Source: Diplonema japonicum (Eukaryota; Euglenozoa; Diplonemea; Diplonemida; Diplonemidae). From it: a DNA stretch of 64,000 bases. The translations under genes and the position numbers were made by a program. Every line of letters starts with the position of its first letter. The stretch's first letter is position 1. The notes under the pieces are model-generated. The model made no database searches, was not told the DNA's origin, and saw only the letters and a list, made by a program, of their open reading frames with translations. The DNA lies in NCBI GenBank assembly GCA_964019335.1, contig OZ025687.1, forward strand, positions 62,001 through 126,000, in the 5' to 3' direction. Positions 34,738 through 43,057 of the stretch are shown one piece after another.

Positions 34738-36331
34738 TCACACGAACTTGCGCGATTCTATGACATCACGCCGAAGGCAAGCTTCAAGGAAGGTGACCCC
34801 GAGGTCCATGGCGAACTTTCCTTCTGGGCAGTAGTGGTAGAACCTGTGTGGCGGTGAGGGGGGGAAAAAAATGTCAAAAAAAAAAAACATACATTTGAAA
34901 CACATGAGGGCAGTGGTCCTTGCTGACAGTCTGGATGGTAACACCTGCTTTTTTCGCCTTTTCAACAAAGGTAATGACCTCGTCCACTAGCGGCTCAGCC
35001 GTGGAGTACGAGACGAAGAGCGGCGGGAGCCCTTCGAACGAAGTGTGTGGGAAGGTTGCAGGTGAAAACTTTTCCGCGTCGACCTTGGAGAAGTTGGGTG
35101 ACTGACTGAACATAGACTTGGCAGCATCGATGATTCGAGGCTCAAGGATGAAGTCCTTCCCCCTGTTCCTTTCCCAGGAATCGGAAGTTGTGGTGAGGTC
35201 AACATAAGGCGACATCAGCATCCCGCCAGCAGGCTGCTGAAGATCCTGGCGCTTCCTGATCTCCAACAACGTCAATAAACAAAGCGAACCACCAGCAGAA
35301 TCCCCCGCAAAAACAATTCTTTCCGGTGAGATCTTCTTGTCCACCGTCAGGTATCTGTAAGCTGCCAGTGCATCATCCACAGCAGCTGGTAAAGGGTGCT
35401 CCGGCATCTTCCTGTACTCCACTGCAAAGACGTTGCAGTTCAGCCTGTTCCCGATGGGGGCTATCATGCCTCGGTAGGATCCTGCGGTCCCTGCTACAAA
35501 ACCACCACCATGGAGATAGAAGATCAGTGGTGGGTGGCCCTCGGGTTCTAACGATGTCCGCATGTAATGGCAGACGACCTCTCTTGAAGGGTTCTCCGCC
35601 TTCACCATCCATGTGTCTCTGTGAATGGCTTTCTTGTACCAAAAGAGAATGGCATAGCCCTCGCAGGTCTTCCTGAACATCTCAATGGTGTACACTGAGC
35701 CGCGTTGTCTGGTCAGCTTTACGAAGAACTCAAGGGCACGGAGTTGTGGTGAGGGCTTGCCGTTAGGTTTGACAATCTTGAAGATCTGAGTTGCAATGAA
35801 ATGGCCGACGCCAAGGACATGGAAGAGAACCGCACATGTTGTGTTGTTGATGAGGTTCTTCATTCTTTTAACCTTGTCGGTGCCGCTGAGGAGGATGTAC
35901 AGCGAGAGAGGCATCCATATCGGGGAGGCGATGAACGTTGCGAAGATCAGCAATGGCATTATGCCCGACACCACCAGTACCAAAGGGACCGTGATGAAGA
36001 CCAACCCCATGGGCACCACCACCGCAATCAAGGCCACCGTCGCCGCGTACCTCCAGAAATGCTTCTCAAAATCCTTTCTTAGAAAAACCAGCACCTCCTT
36101 CACGGTCCACCCGTGCTGTTCGGGTTCTTCCCTCTTGGCCTCGTCCTCTGGTATGCGCTCGTCTTGTCGGTTAGCGCTGTCCTTGACGACATCTTTCACA
36201 GCTTCCTCCACGGCAGCTCCTGGTAGCGTGGCCGTAGCAGCTGTAGCGGCATCTCTTGTGATATGCTGACCGTTTCCTTCGGCCTGCTGACCGTTTCCTT
36301 CAGCGGCGGTGGATTTACGTTTCTTCGCCAT
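34738..36331 (-). CDS. Alpha/beta hydrolase (hormone-sensitive-lipase type) with membrane segments (514 aa)
   Basis: Exon 1 is 34893..36331 and exon 2 is 34738..34843, with a 49-nt intron 34844..34892 (GTATG then a T-run). The start ATG 36329-36331 is followed by a charged N-terminal tail. Two or three hydrophobic stretches then lie at about residues 95-150 (YAATVALIAVVVPMGLVFIT, PLVLVVSGIMPLLIFATF, WMPLSLYILLSG). The catalytic domain has the HSL oxyanion motif LHGGGFVAG, nucleophile elbow GDSAGG, EYRKMPEHPLPAAVDDA, acid-containing TAEPLVDEV, and the catalytic His in DHCPHVFQMFYHYCPEG, which is completed only by the splice. It is probably a membrane-bound esterase or lipase; the substrate is unknown. 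Confidence 0.88.
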
Positions 36332-36547
36332 GAGCTGCTCTATCTGTCTATGTTGGTTCTCTCTATGGAACTCGTGCAGAAAAGACGAAAGGGGAAGCGG
36401 GGGGGGAGACCAAAGAGAACAATATATATATCGACGAACAAGAAACAAGAAAAGAAGAAAAAATACCGGAACTCGGAAAAGCAAAAAAAAGTGAGGGGGG
36501 GGGGGATAATGCGTGAGAGCTGGAAATGTTTCTTCGTTTAAAAAAAA

Positions 36548-37838
36548 TTACTTGGAAAGGTATGAGTCGTCAAACAGTAGCTGGAGCTGGTAGGCACGGG
36601 AGATCAGCTCGCCCAGATCTCTGTCCGTCATGTGAGAGGTGGGGGGCTGCTGGAGGAACCTGTTCAAGAAAAAAAAATTACGCCCCCCCCCTTTTTTTTT
36701 CCGTTCAATCTCATACCCCATGAGACCCACGAAGTCCATCTTCTGGAGAAGCGGTGACCAGCCCTCCAAGAGAGCAACACAAATGTATCTATGAATTTCA
36801 AAAAAAAGGGGGGGGGGCCACATACACAAACAAATCGGGGAAGCCATCACCCTCGCAGATAAAAGTGTCCCAAAACCTGACAAGCAACGGCAGGGAGAAT
36901 TCCCGGACGAAGAGACAATTGATATACCGGAAGACAAACTGTATGGACATGACTTCGTTGGTACTCAGGTGTCGATACAGCAGTGGGTCTACCTGCTTCA
37001 GTAGCTGGTCGATCTTTGTCATTTTCGTCTGAATCCCAGGTTGGTGGTCAGTGTAGTGGTCTTGGATGTGGCTGAGAAGCGACGAGAAGCACCAGTAGGT
37101 ATCTGCCTCGATCATATCCAAGGGGAGGTCCTTCGCAGCAGCCTCAACATTCTTAAGCTTCCCTTTTGACAAGGTGCTCTCGGCAATGTACTCCGAGCTG
37201 AAGACGTACATGAAGGGGATGACAAGGTCGTTCATACCCTGCACGTACCCAGATGCAGGATGCCGTTGGGCCCATACCACTAGAATTCTTTCAATACATT
37301 CTTGCACCAATGGCAGCTGAAAGAATGCGATGTCCGGTGCTGTTCTTGGAACGTCCTTTTTTATCACCTTAACTGCATTTCTCATCCATTCTATGTCCAT
37401 CTCCTTCCCATGGTACTGTGACACGTAGTCTAGGTACTCCTGTCTTTTTCTCGCTAAATCTACTTCTCTTCTTTCTACATCTGTGCTCAGGTGGCCTAGC
37501 AACAGCCTCCAGCACCGTGGGCGGAGCGATGGGGGGATTCCGTTCCAGCACATTGCGCGTAGTCCCGAGTTTGTATTGCTGCCAAGTTCAACATTCTCTC
37601 TGTTTAAGTACTCCTCAAGTTTCTTGTCTTCGCTGTGGTTCTGCCCCGTGTTCGGTGCGCTGCCGTTCATTTTTCGTCTGCCGGGTTTTGACCTTTTGAT
37701 GAACGCCGTGACCTTGCCCCACGCACTGACATGCGGTGTGTCTTCCTCGTAGTCTTCCTCCCAGCTGTTTAGCACACGGGCGTCCTTTTGTTTTTTGCCG
37801 CCGAAGTATTCTTCGTGTAGTTGTACATCCTGGATCAT
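36548..37838 (-). CDS. TBC-domain Rab GTPase-activating protein, TBC1D22-like (398 aa)
   Basis: Exons 36826..37838, 36717..36788 and 36548..36659; introns 37 nt (GTATGTGG plus a C/T run) and 57 nt (GTATGAGA...TGAACAG). TBC motifs: RAMCWNGIPPSLRPRCWRLL, the IPRTAPD-type arginine finger region (KKDVPRTAPDIAFFQLPLVQ), HPASGYVQGMNDLVIPFMYV with the glutamine finger, EADTYWCFSSLL and FVREFSLPLLVRFWDTFICE. Splicing restores the final helices, YICVALLEGWSPLLQKMDFV and FLQQPPTSHMTDRDLGELIS, as in TBC1D22. The ATG at 37836-37838 follows a T-rich CTAG, so an upstream non-coding exon is possible. Acts on Rab GTPases in membrane traffic. Confidence 0.9.
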
Positions 37839-37978
37839 GCCCCTTCTAGAAAAAAAAAATGGTAGATGGGGGGGGAGAAAAAAAAATACAGACACTGCAA
37901 ACAAAAAAGGTGGGGGGTGTATGAATACTGCGGGAAAGGTGCTTTTTTTTTTTTTTTTTTTTTTTTTTTCCCCTTTCT

Positions 37979-38326
37979 TCAGTTGCCTGCACCACCTCTC
38001 AAACCAAACATTTGCTCCATCACTATGTTTTCCTTGTTTGTCGCAAAGAGCATGTTGTCCCCGACAAACAGTCGTTTGGACTCAGCATAGTCGACCACAC
38101 ACTTGTCGCGGCACACAGCGAACTGCACACCCTCAGAGTCCGCAAGGCACTGGTTGTGGCATGTGGTGTACTGTTTCGCATAGCTGCTGCCTTGGGTGTC
38201 ACCCACCTTTTTTTTTTTTTCTCTTTTTTTTTTCCCCCTGTTTGTTCTTTGTTCACATACTAATCTACGCCACTCCATTCGGTTCTCAGAATTCAGAGCT
38301 TCATGCTTCGCCGCAAGCTCTGCCAT
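37979..38326 (-). CDS. Small Tim-like twin CX3C protein (85 aa)
   Basis: Exon 1 is 38261..38326 and exon 2 is 37979..38170. The intron 38171..38260 (90 nt, GTATGTG...GAAACAG) is in frame and lacks a stop, so a longer unspliced product of 115 residues is formally possible. The insert is Lys-rich (GKKKREKKKK), which favours splicing. The spliced product has CHNQCLADSEGVQFAVCRDK followed by C: two CX3C pairs spaced 11 residues apart, as in the Tim8/9/10/13 chaperones of the mitochondrial intermembrane space. The tail after the motif is about 45 residues, longer than usual. Which small Tim it is cannot be decided. Confidence 0.7.
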   Translation of the reverse strand: MAELAAKHEALNSENRMEWRRLVCEQRTNRGKKKREKKKKVGDTQGSSYAKQYTTCHNQCLADSEGVQFAVCRDKCVVDYAESKRLFVGDNMLFATNKENIVMEQMFGLRGGAGN

Positions 38327-38497
38327 ATTGTTACTTTTCTTTTTTTTAAAGCCTTCTTTTTTTGTTTTTGTTTTTGTTAGCACCATGTAAAGAAAGAAAG
38401 CAGGAAAAAACAAATGGACAGTATTTTTTATTGTCGGATTTGGAAAAAAAAGTTTTTTTTCGGGAGGGGTCCTCGGCACGGAAGTACACGGTGGAAT

Positions 38498-38519
38498 CCC
38501 CCCCCCCCCCCCCCCCCCC
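38498..38519. repeat. Poly-C tract (22 nt)
   Basis: Uninterrupted run of C (G on the minus strand), about 30 bp left of the long poly-A tract. Confidence 0.9.
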
Positions 38520-38549
38520 AGCCAATTATTTTGAGGGAATTCTGTTGAC

Positions 38550-38550
<1 letters not shown>

Positions 38551-38613
<63 letters not shown>
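38551..38613. repeat. Poly-A tract (63 nt)
   Basis: Uninterrupted A63 on the plus strand, the longest homopolymer in the window. It is followed by a mixed-complexity island (38640-38850) of unknown content and then the LINE end. Being poly-T on the coding strand, it is not a normal LINE tail for the minus-strand element. An independent poly-A insertion on the plus strand is possible. Confidence 0.85.
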
Positions 38614-38615
<2 letters not shown>

Positions 38616-38943
38616 ATCACCCTTTTCACAAGGGTAACAAAGAAACCCGGGAAGAAATGCGTCCTGCGCCTGTGATAAGGTTTCTCCCGATTTTCTTTAA
38701 CTCTTGTGGCCGTTTCTTTTGCACTCAGACCCACAGACCGGAGTGCAAAAAATTCGGAAACTCAATCGAGATTAAGAACAACTACAACAAAAAGAACAAC
38801 CGGTTACATTTCTATTTTGGCCAGGTCCGTGCAATCGCACTGAAGCTGTTTCCCCCCCCCTTCTTTTTCTTCTCTTCTCTCACTAAAGAAAAACTCGATA
38901 AAATTTCAGTGTGCATGGGGGTGCTCACTGTTCAGGTAGAAAT

Positions 38944-39567
38944 TCACACTAATCGGTCACCGTTCTGCGGTTGCTGTCTGGTGCCTGCGGTGGCTGTTTG
39001 TCGCGATGAGATGGACGGCATCTGGGCGAGAAACACTGCTTGGAGTCGTGCTAGGTAGGGGGGGGTTTGGCTCGAGGAGAAGAGTGGTCTCCTGTCGTAG
39101 CCGTGTGCCGTCGGGCCCCCAAGATGTCGAAGGGTATGCACCCTTGATTTGGCGTTGGCGGGGAAGGCTGACCTTCCACAGCGTGCTGAGCATTTCTGGA
39201 TGCGACCCAAGATGTATCGCATCCTTGCGGCCTTCTCCGTGAGCAGGTCCTGATCGTCGAGGGGACCTATGAGTGACCGGCGGGTGGTCTGCTCATAGTC
39301 TATGGCGAGTTCCATTGTAGTGACGGAAGTTTTCTTCTTACCATCGTACCATCGTAGGCCTCTTAGCCACTTGAGGACGTTCTTCAGATGAAAGGTCAGG
39401 ACCGCGCCTGACGCCCCGTTCGCCTTCAGCAACGCTTCCGTCGGAACATCATGTTGCCTCCCTGTCGTTACCTCATCCCAAGGGTTGGAGGTGAGCACTC
39501 TCTTGCTTTTTTCCGCTGCTCTGGCGTCACGGACCGTCACTACTTTCAGGAGGTATTGTTGCACCAT
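38944..39567 (-). pseudogene. LINE family A ORF2 C-terminal module, out of frame
   Basis: An open frame in a different phase from the main ORF2 and overlapping its end by about 40 bp. It begins with MVQQYLLKVVTVRDARAA and continues HLKNVLKWLRGLRWYDGKKK and RVHTLRHLGGPTAHGYDRR to a stop at 38944. Family B at 34.0-34.55 kb shows the same module, so it is a conserved part of these elements. Here it is separated from ORF2 by a small indel in the 39.53-39.60 kb zone. Confidence 0.75.
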
Positions 39568-42500
39568 CCTGGCACGTTCTTTCCCTGCTTTGTCCTCTTG
39601 GGACTATCCCGTGAAGGGCTGTGGCAGCTGGGAGGCCTTCTCGCTTCACCTCTGCGTATTGCTCGCTTTCCAACACACTCCTTGCCGGCTCGCACTCCCA
39701 CAGTGCATGCTCCGTCATGCTGGTCGTTGTCTGGGACCGGTGGTCGCAAACGTCACACGCTAATGCTGGGTTTTCCACACCAGGGCCATCCAATTTTCTC
39801 CCCCACACCCTCGGGTGAGTCGTGAACACTGCACCACTAATGATGCGCCGCAACCTAAAGGACACCAACGGTCTCCGGGCCTGGAGCTTTTTCCACCAAT
39901 AGTTCGTGGACGGGCACGCCCCTGCCTCCATCCCCACGAAGGTTGATCTCTTCTCGATCAGCCTCTTCGCAACTGCCGGTCTGATGGCTTGCCTCACTTT
40001 GTGAGCCACCGCTGTATCTCCGTGCAGGTCGGCCACAAAGGACCATCCCTTCCCCAGAAAGGGGAGCCATCTGTTCCGCAGGACTCCAATCGGACCCATC
40101 ACCTCATCGTCATCACGGTCCTGGTATAGACCAATGATCTCACCAACACGCTGCCGCAAACGCGGAGAGGCCAGGCTCTCCCGGACCAAGCTGTTTATCG
40201 TTCCGTAGATGACCTTCGACAGCGGATGTGCCGTATGCCCTGGCAGCAGAACGCTCAGTACAGACACGGGGTTTCTCATCCCGAACTGGGGGCCCCACAG
40301 GGAGACCACTGCCGCTGTACACATCTTCTTCAGCTGGTCGTCCGAGGGTGCCGCATACGTTGCTCCGTACAGACACGACGGTAGCACAGTGCTCGTCAAC
40401 ATCGTCGACTTGTTCTCAAACCCTAGTGGCAAAGCTCCGAGACGGGTCAGGCGTCCCTCCGCTGCGTCCAGCTTGTCCAGCCTGTGATTCCCATCCATGC
40501 TCAGGTTCACGCCAAGTGATTTGATCTCCCCAGCTACCTTGAACGAGGAACCGGTGCATACTAAACTAGGGCCGATCTCGTTTTTCGTCGAGAATCCCTG
40601 CGACTTCTTTCCGTTGAGGCGCATCTCTGTCCGGTCCCCGAACTCGATCACCTTGTTGGTCGCCCTTGTCAGGACCTCCGCTAAACGCGCCAGGAGGTAC
40701 ACGTCATCCGCGTACGAAAGTGACCAAGCTCCTGGTACTTCCGTCATCACGCACTTCACCATCACCGACACCAAGGCGTTCACCATGATTACCGAGATGG
40801 GGCACCCTTGCAGGATACCATTCGTCACTCGGAACTCTGAGCCAACACCTGTCGGGAAACGGAATCGCCGCTTCAGGTTCGCATACATAGCTTTCAAGGG
40901 GGTCAGTATCCGCTCGTGCAAACCGAGATCTTGCATCAGGCCAAAAGCTATCTGCTGTGGGACTCTGTCGAAGCACTTGACAAAATCCAACGCAATGCCG
41001 TTGAGAGGGGTGCCTGTCAACAGCGCCTCTTCGAGCTGTGTACTGAGCTCCATCAGAATGCTATCCGTGCCTCTCTTCGGTCTGAAACCATGCTGAGAGT
41101 CGTCGATCCACTTCTCTTGCCACAGCGTGATGTCACGCAGCCTCGCACATGCCCACAGCCGATAGACCGCGCTCGTGACTGTGATCGGCCGATGGTTCAG
41201 AGGAGTCCTCTCGCCACCCTTCGGGATCAACGTCACCAGCGCTGTCAGGAGTGCTTTCGGCCACTTCCCTGTCGTCTCGACTGCGTTGAACAGCTCGGCC
41301 CAAGCATCCAGCAGTACTACCGGCATGGCACGCAGTTCCGCCATCCTCCATCCATCCACCCCTGGAGCCGTTCTCGTTGACTTCTTGGCCAACACCGCCC
41401 TCAGATCCTCTCCTGTAAGTGGTCGAAGTTCCATCTTCTGCGACACGATGTACTCCCTGTACCTCGTTCTAAAGGCGTTGTACTGCGGCTCTCCTCGATC
41501 CCCACCGTACAGCTGAAAAATAGGGTCCCACTCCTTGTGCATCATCTTGTCCATCTCTTCAAGATCTGCCGTGAGAACCCCGTCGCCTTCCACTGCCTGC
41601 GTTGCTGATGCCGTTGTGCCCTTCACGAAGGCGGTCACCCTCTTCCGTTCCTCCTTGAAGTGGGTGTTGATCCTCTCTTCATACTTCCTTTCACGCTCGA
41701 CCCTCGCGTCCTTTGCGATCACTCGCGCCAGAGCGGACAGGTCGTCGTCTAGGCGTTGAAGTTTGATGATAATCGTTTCAAAATTGTCCTTCATCAGACC
41801 CACCTCGCATCTCGGAAGCTGCGGGAGCTTCGCTAACACCTTTATAGCATTCGCCCAAGTCCTCAGCAGCTGCTCCGGCATGTTGCTTGCTAGTCCCCTG
41901 TCGAGCAAATCTTGGACGCCCGCAAGGATGTGCGAGACTTTCCGCTTCACCTCGGCGATGCACTTCTGCCAGCCCACTGCCGCACCTGTCGCCTCAACCA
42001 CAGATTTCGCCGACAGGCACTTCTCCTTTGGTTGTCGCGCCACGCTTCTCCCGACGTAGGCCCTCCGTCTCACCGCTGGCAGGTCCCCGATGCAGCATTC
42101 CTCCGAAACGCACGCTAACGTACTATACGCATCGTCAATGTCGCCGTCGCCCAGCTTCTGCGCAAATCCCCCGACCTGTAGCAGCTCAGCAACTCGGTCA
42201 CCATCAGCAGCTTCCATCGGCAACTCCCTCGGGACGAAGTATTTCCTCGTCATGCACTTGAGGGCCGGGATCCGGAGCTGGATTGAGAGGCAGCGGTGCT
42301 CGTTGGTGTAGACTGCGTCGTGTACCCACACCTTCTGTAGGCCTGCCGCCGCGATCGGGTTCAGCAGAACGTAGTCGATACGCGTCTTCGTGTTGGTGGC
42401 CTGCCTGGCAAAGGTGTGGCATGGTTCCACGCCATCCCTCTCGGCTTGCAGCATAGCAGCATCCACCCAATCGCTCCCCACCGCCTGTTGTAGCACTCCC

Positions 42501-43057
42501 GACTGTGACACCGCGGTGTTGAAATCGCCTGCCACGATGATCGGTACGTCACCGAGGACGCATCTCATCTTGTTCAGGACCTTATCCAGCAGAGCCTCCC
42601 GCTGGTGCTTGCCGTGACCGCCCGAGTGACAGTAGACTACGATCAGGTGTAACCACATATCTCGACCATCTAGGTTGATCATCGAGTGTACCCACCTGTT
42701 GTCGTCAGCTCTTCCTGCCGTATCTTTTACCAGAGCAGGTCGGCGTCGCTGCACCAGCAGACCCACCCCGCCCCTCTTCGCCTTATCAGGAGACGCGAGT
42801 CCATCGACCACGATGCCTGGTTGCGGGCTCCCCCACAACGCGCGATACCTACCGTCGTCCTCGACGTGTCTCCCAACCATCTCCTGACCGTGCTCCGTCA
42901 GCTTCACTTCCTGCAGGCATGTCACGTCGCTCCCCATAGCCAGGACCTCGTCAACCTTGTTGCTCAGGGACCCCACATTGAGTGTGGTGATTATGAGCGA
43001 ATCGGGGTCCCTGGCGCCACCCGACTGGACGTCCCTCCGGACGTCCCAGTCCGCACT
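39527..43057 (-). CDS. LINE family A ORF2: APE endonuclease and reverse transcriptase
   Basis: About 1176 codons open in this frame, directly after the ORF1 stop. The endonuclease begins LIITTLNVGSLSNKVDEVLA and includes CLQEVKL, VAGDFNTAV and RIDYVLLN...NEHRCLSIQL. The reverse transcriptase includes TLIPKGGERTPLNHRPITV, QHGFRPKRGTDSILMELST, ALDFVKCFDRV and the catalytic YADD at 40703-40714. A CDVCDH...EHALWEC finger (C-x2-C...H-x4-C) is near the end. The first ATG in frame lies after the conserved endonuclease start, so translation of this copy's ORF2 must enter from ORF1 or a non-AUG codon. The frame ends at 39527 before the usual C-terminal module. Confidence 0.92.
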   Translation of the reverse strand, partial: SADWDVRRDVQSGGARDPDSLIITTLNVGSLSNKVDEVLAMGSDVTCLQEVKLTEHGQEMVGRHVEDDGRYRALWGSPQPGIVVDGLASPDKAKRGGVGLLVQRRRPALVKDTAGRADDNRWVHSMINLDGRDMWLHLIVVYCHSGGHGKHQREALLDKVLNKMRCVLGDVPIIVAGDFNTAVSQSGVLQQAVGSDWVDAAMLQAERDGVEPCHTFARQATNTKTRIDYVLLNPIAAAGLQKVWVHDAVYTNEHRCLSIQLRIPALKCMTRKYFVPRELPMEAADGDRVAELLQVGGFAQKLGDGDIDDAYSTLACVSEECCIGDLPAVRRRAYVGRSVARQPKEKCLSAKSVVEATGAAVGWQKCIAEVKRKVSHILAGVQDLLDRGLASNMPEQLLRTWANAIKVLAKLPQLPRCEVGLMKDNFETIIIKLQRLDDDLSALARVIAKDARVERERKYEERINTHFKEERKRVTAFVKGTTASATQAVEGDGVLTADLEEMDKMMHKEWDPIFQLYGGDRGEPQYNAFRTRYREYIVSQKMELRPLTGEDLRAVLAKKSTRTAPGVDGWRMAELRAMPVVLLDAWAELFNAVETTGKWPKALLTALVTLIPKGGERTPLNHRPITVTSAVYRLWACARLRDITLWQEKWIDDSQHGFRPKRGTDSILMELSTQLEEALLTGTPLNGIALDFVKCFDRVPQQIAFGLMQDLGLHERILTPLKAMYANLKRRFRFPTGVGSEFRVTNGILQGCPISVIMVNALVSVMVKCVMTEVPGAWSLSYADDVYLLARLAEVLTRATNKVIEFGDRTEMRLNGKKSQGFSTKNEIGPSLVCTGSSFKVAGEIKSLGVNLSMDGNHRLDKLDAAEGRLTRLGALPLGFENKSTMLTSTVLPSCLYGATYAAPSDDQLKKMCTAAVVSLWGPQFGMRNPVSVLSVLLPGHTAHPLSKVIYGTINSLVRESLASPRLRQRVGEIIGLYQDRDDDEVMGPIGVLRNRWLPFLGKGWSFVADLHGDTAVAHKVRQAIRPAVAKRLIEKRSTFVGMEAGACPSTNYWWKKLQARRPLVSFRLRRIISGAVFTTHPRVWGRKLDGPGVENPALACDVCDHRSQTTTSMTEHALWECEPARSVLESEQYAEVKREGLPAATALHGIVPRGQSRERTCQDGATIPPESSDGP

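Noticed and set aside
38357..38637. Poly-Lys or poly-Phe proteins around the A63 tract
   Set aside because: They are pure homopolymer translations without flanking coding sequence.
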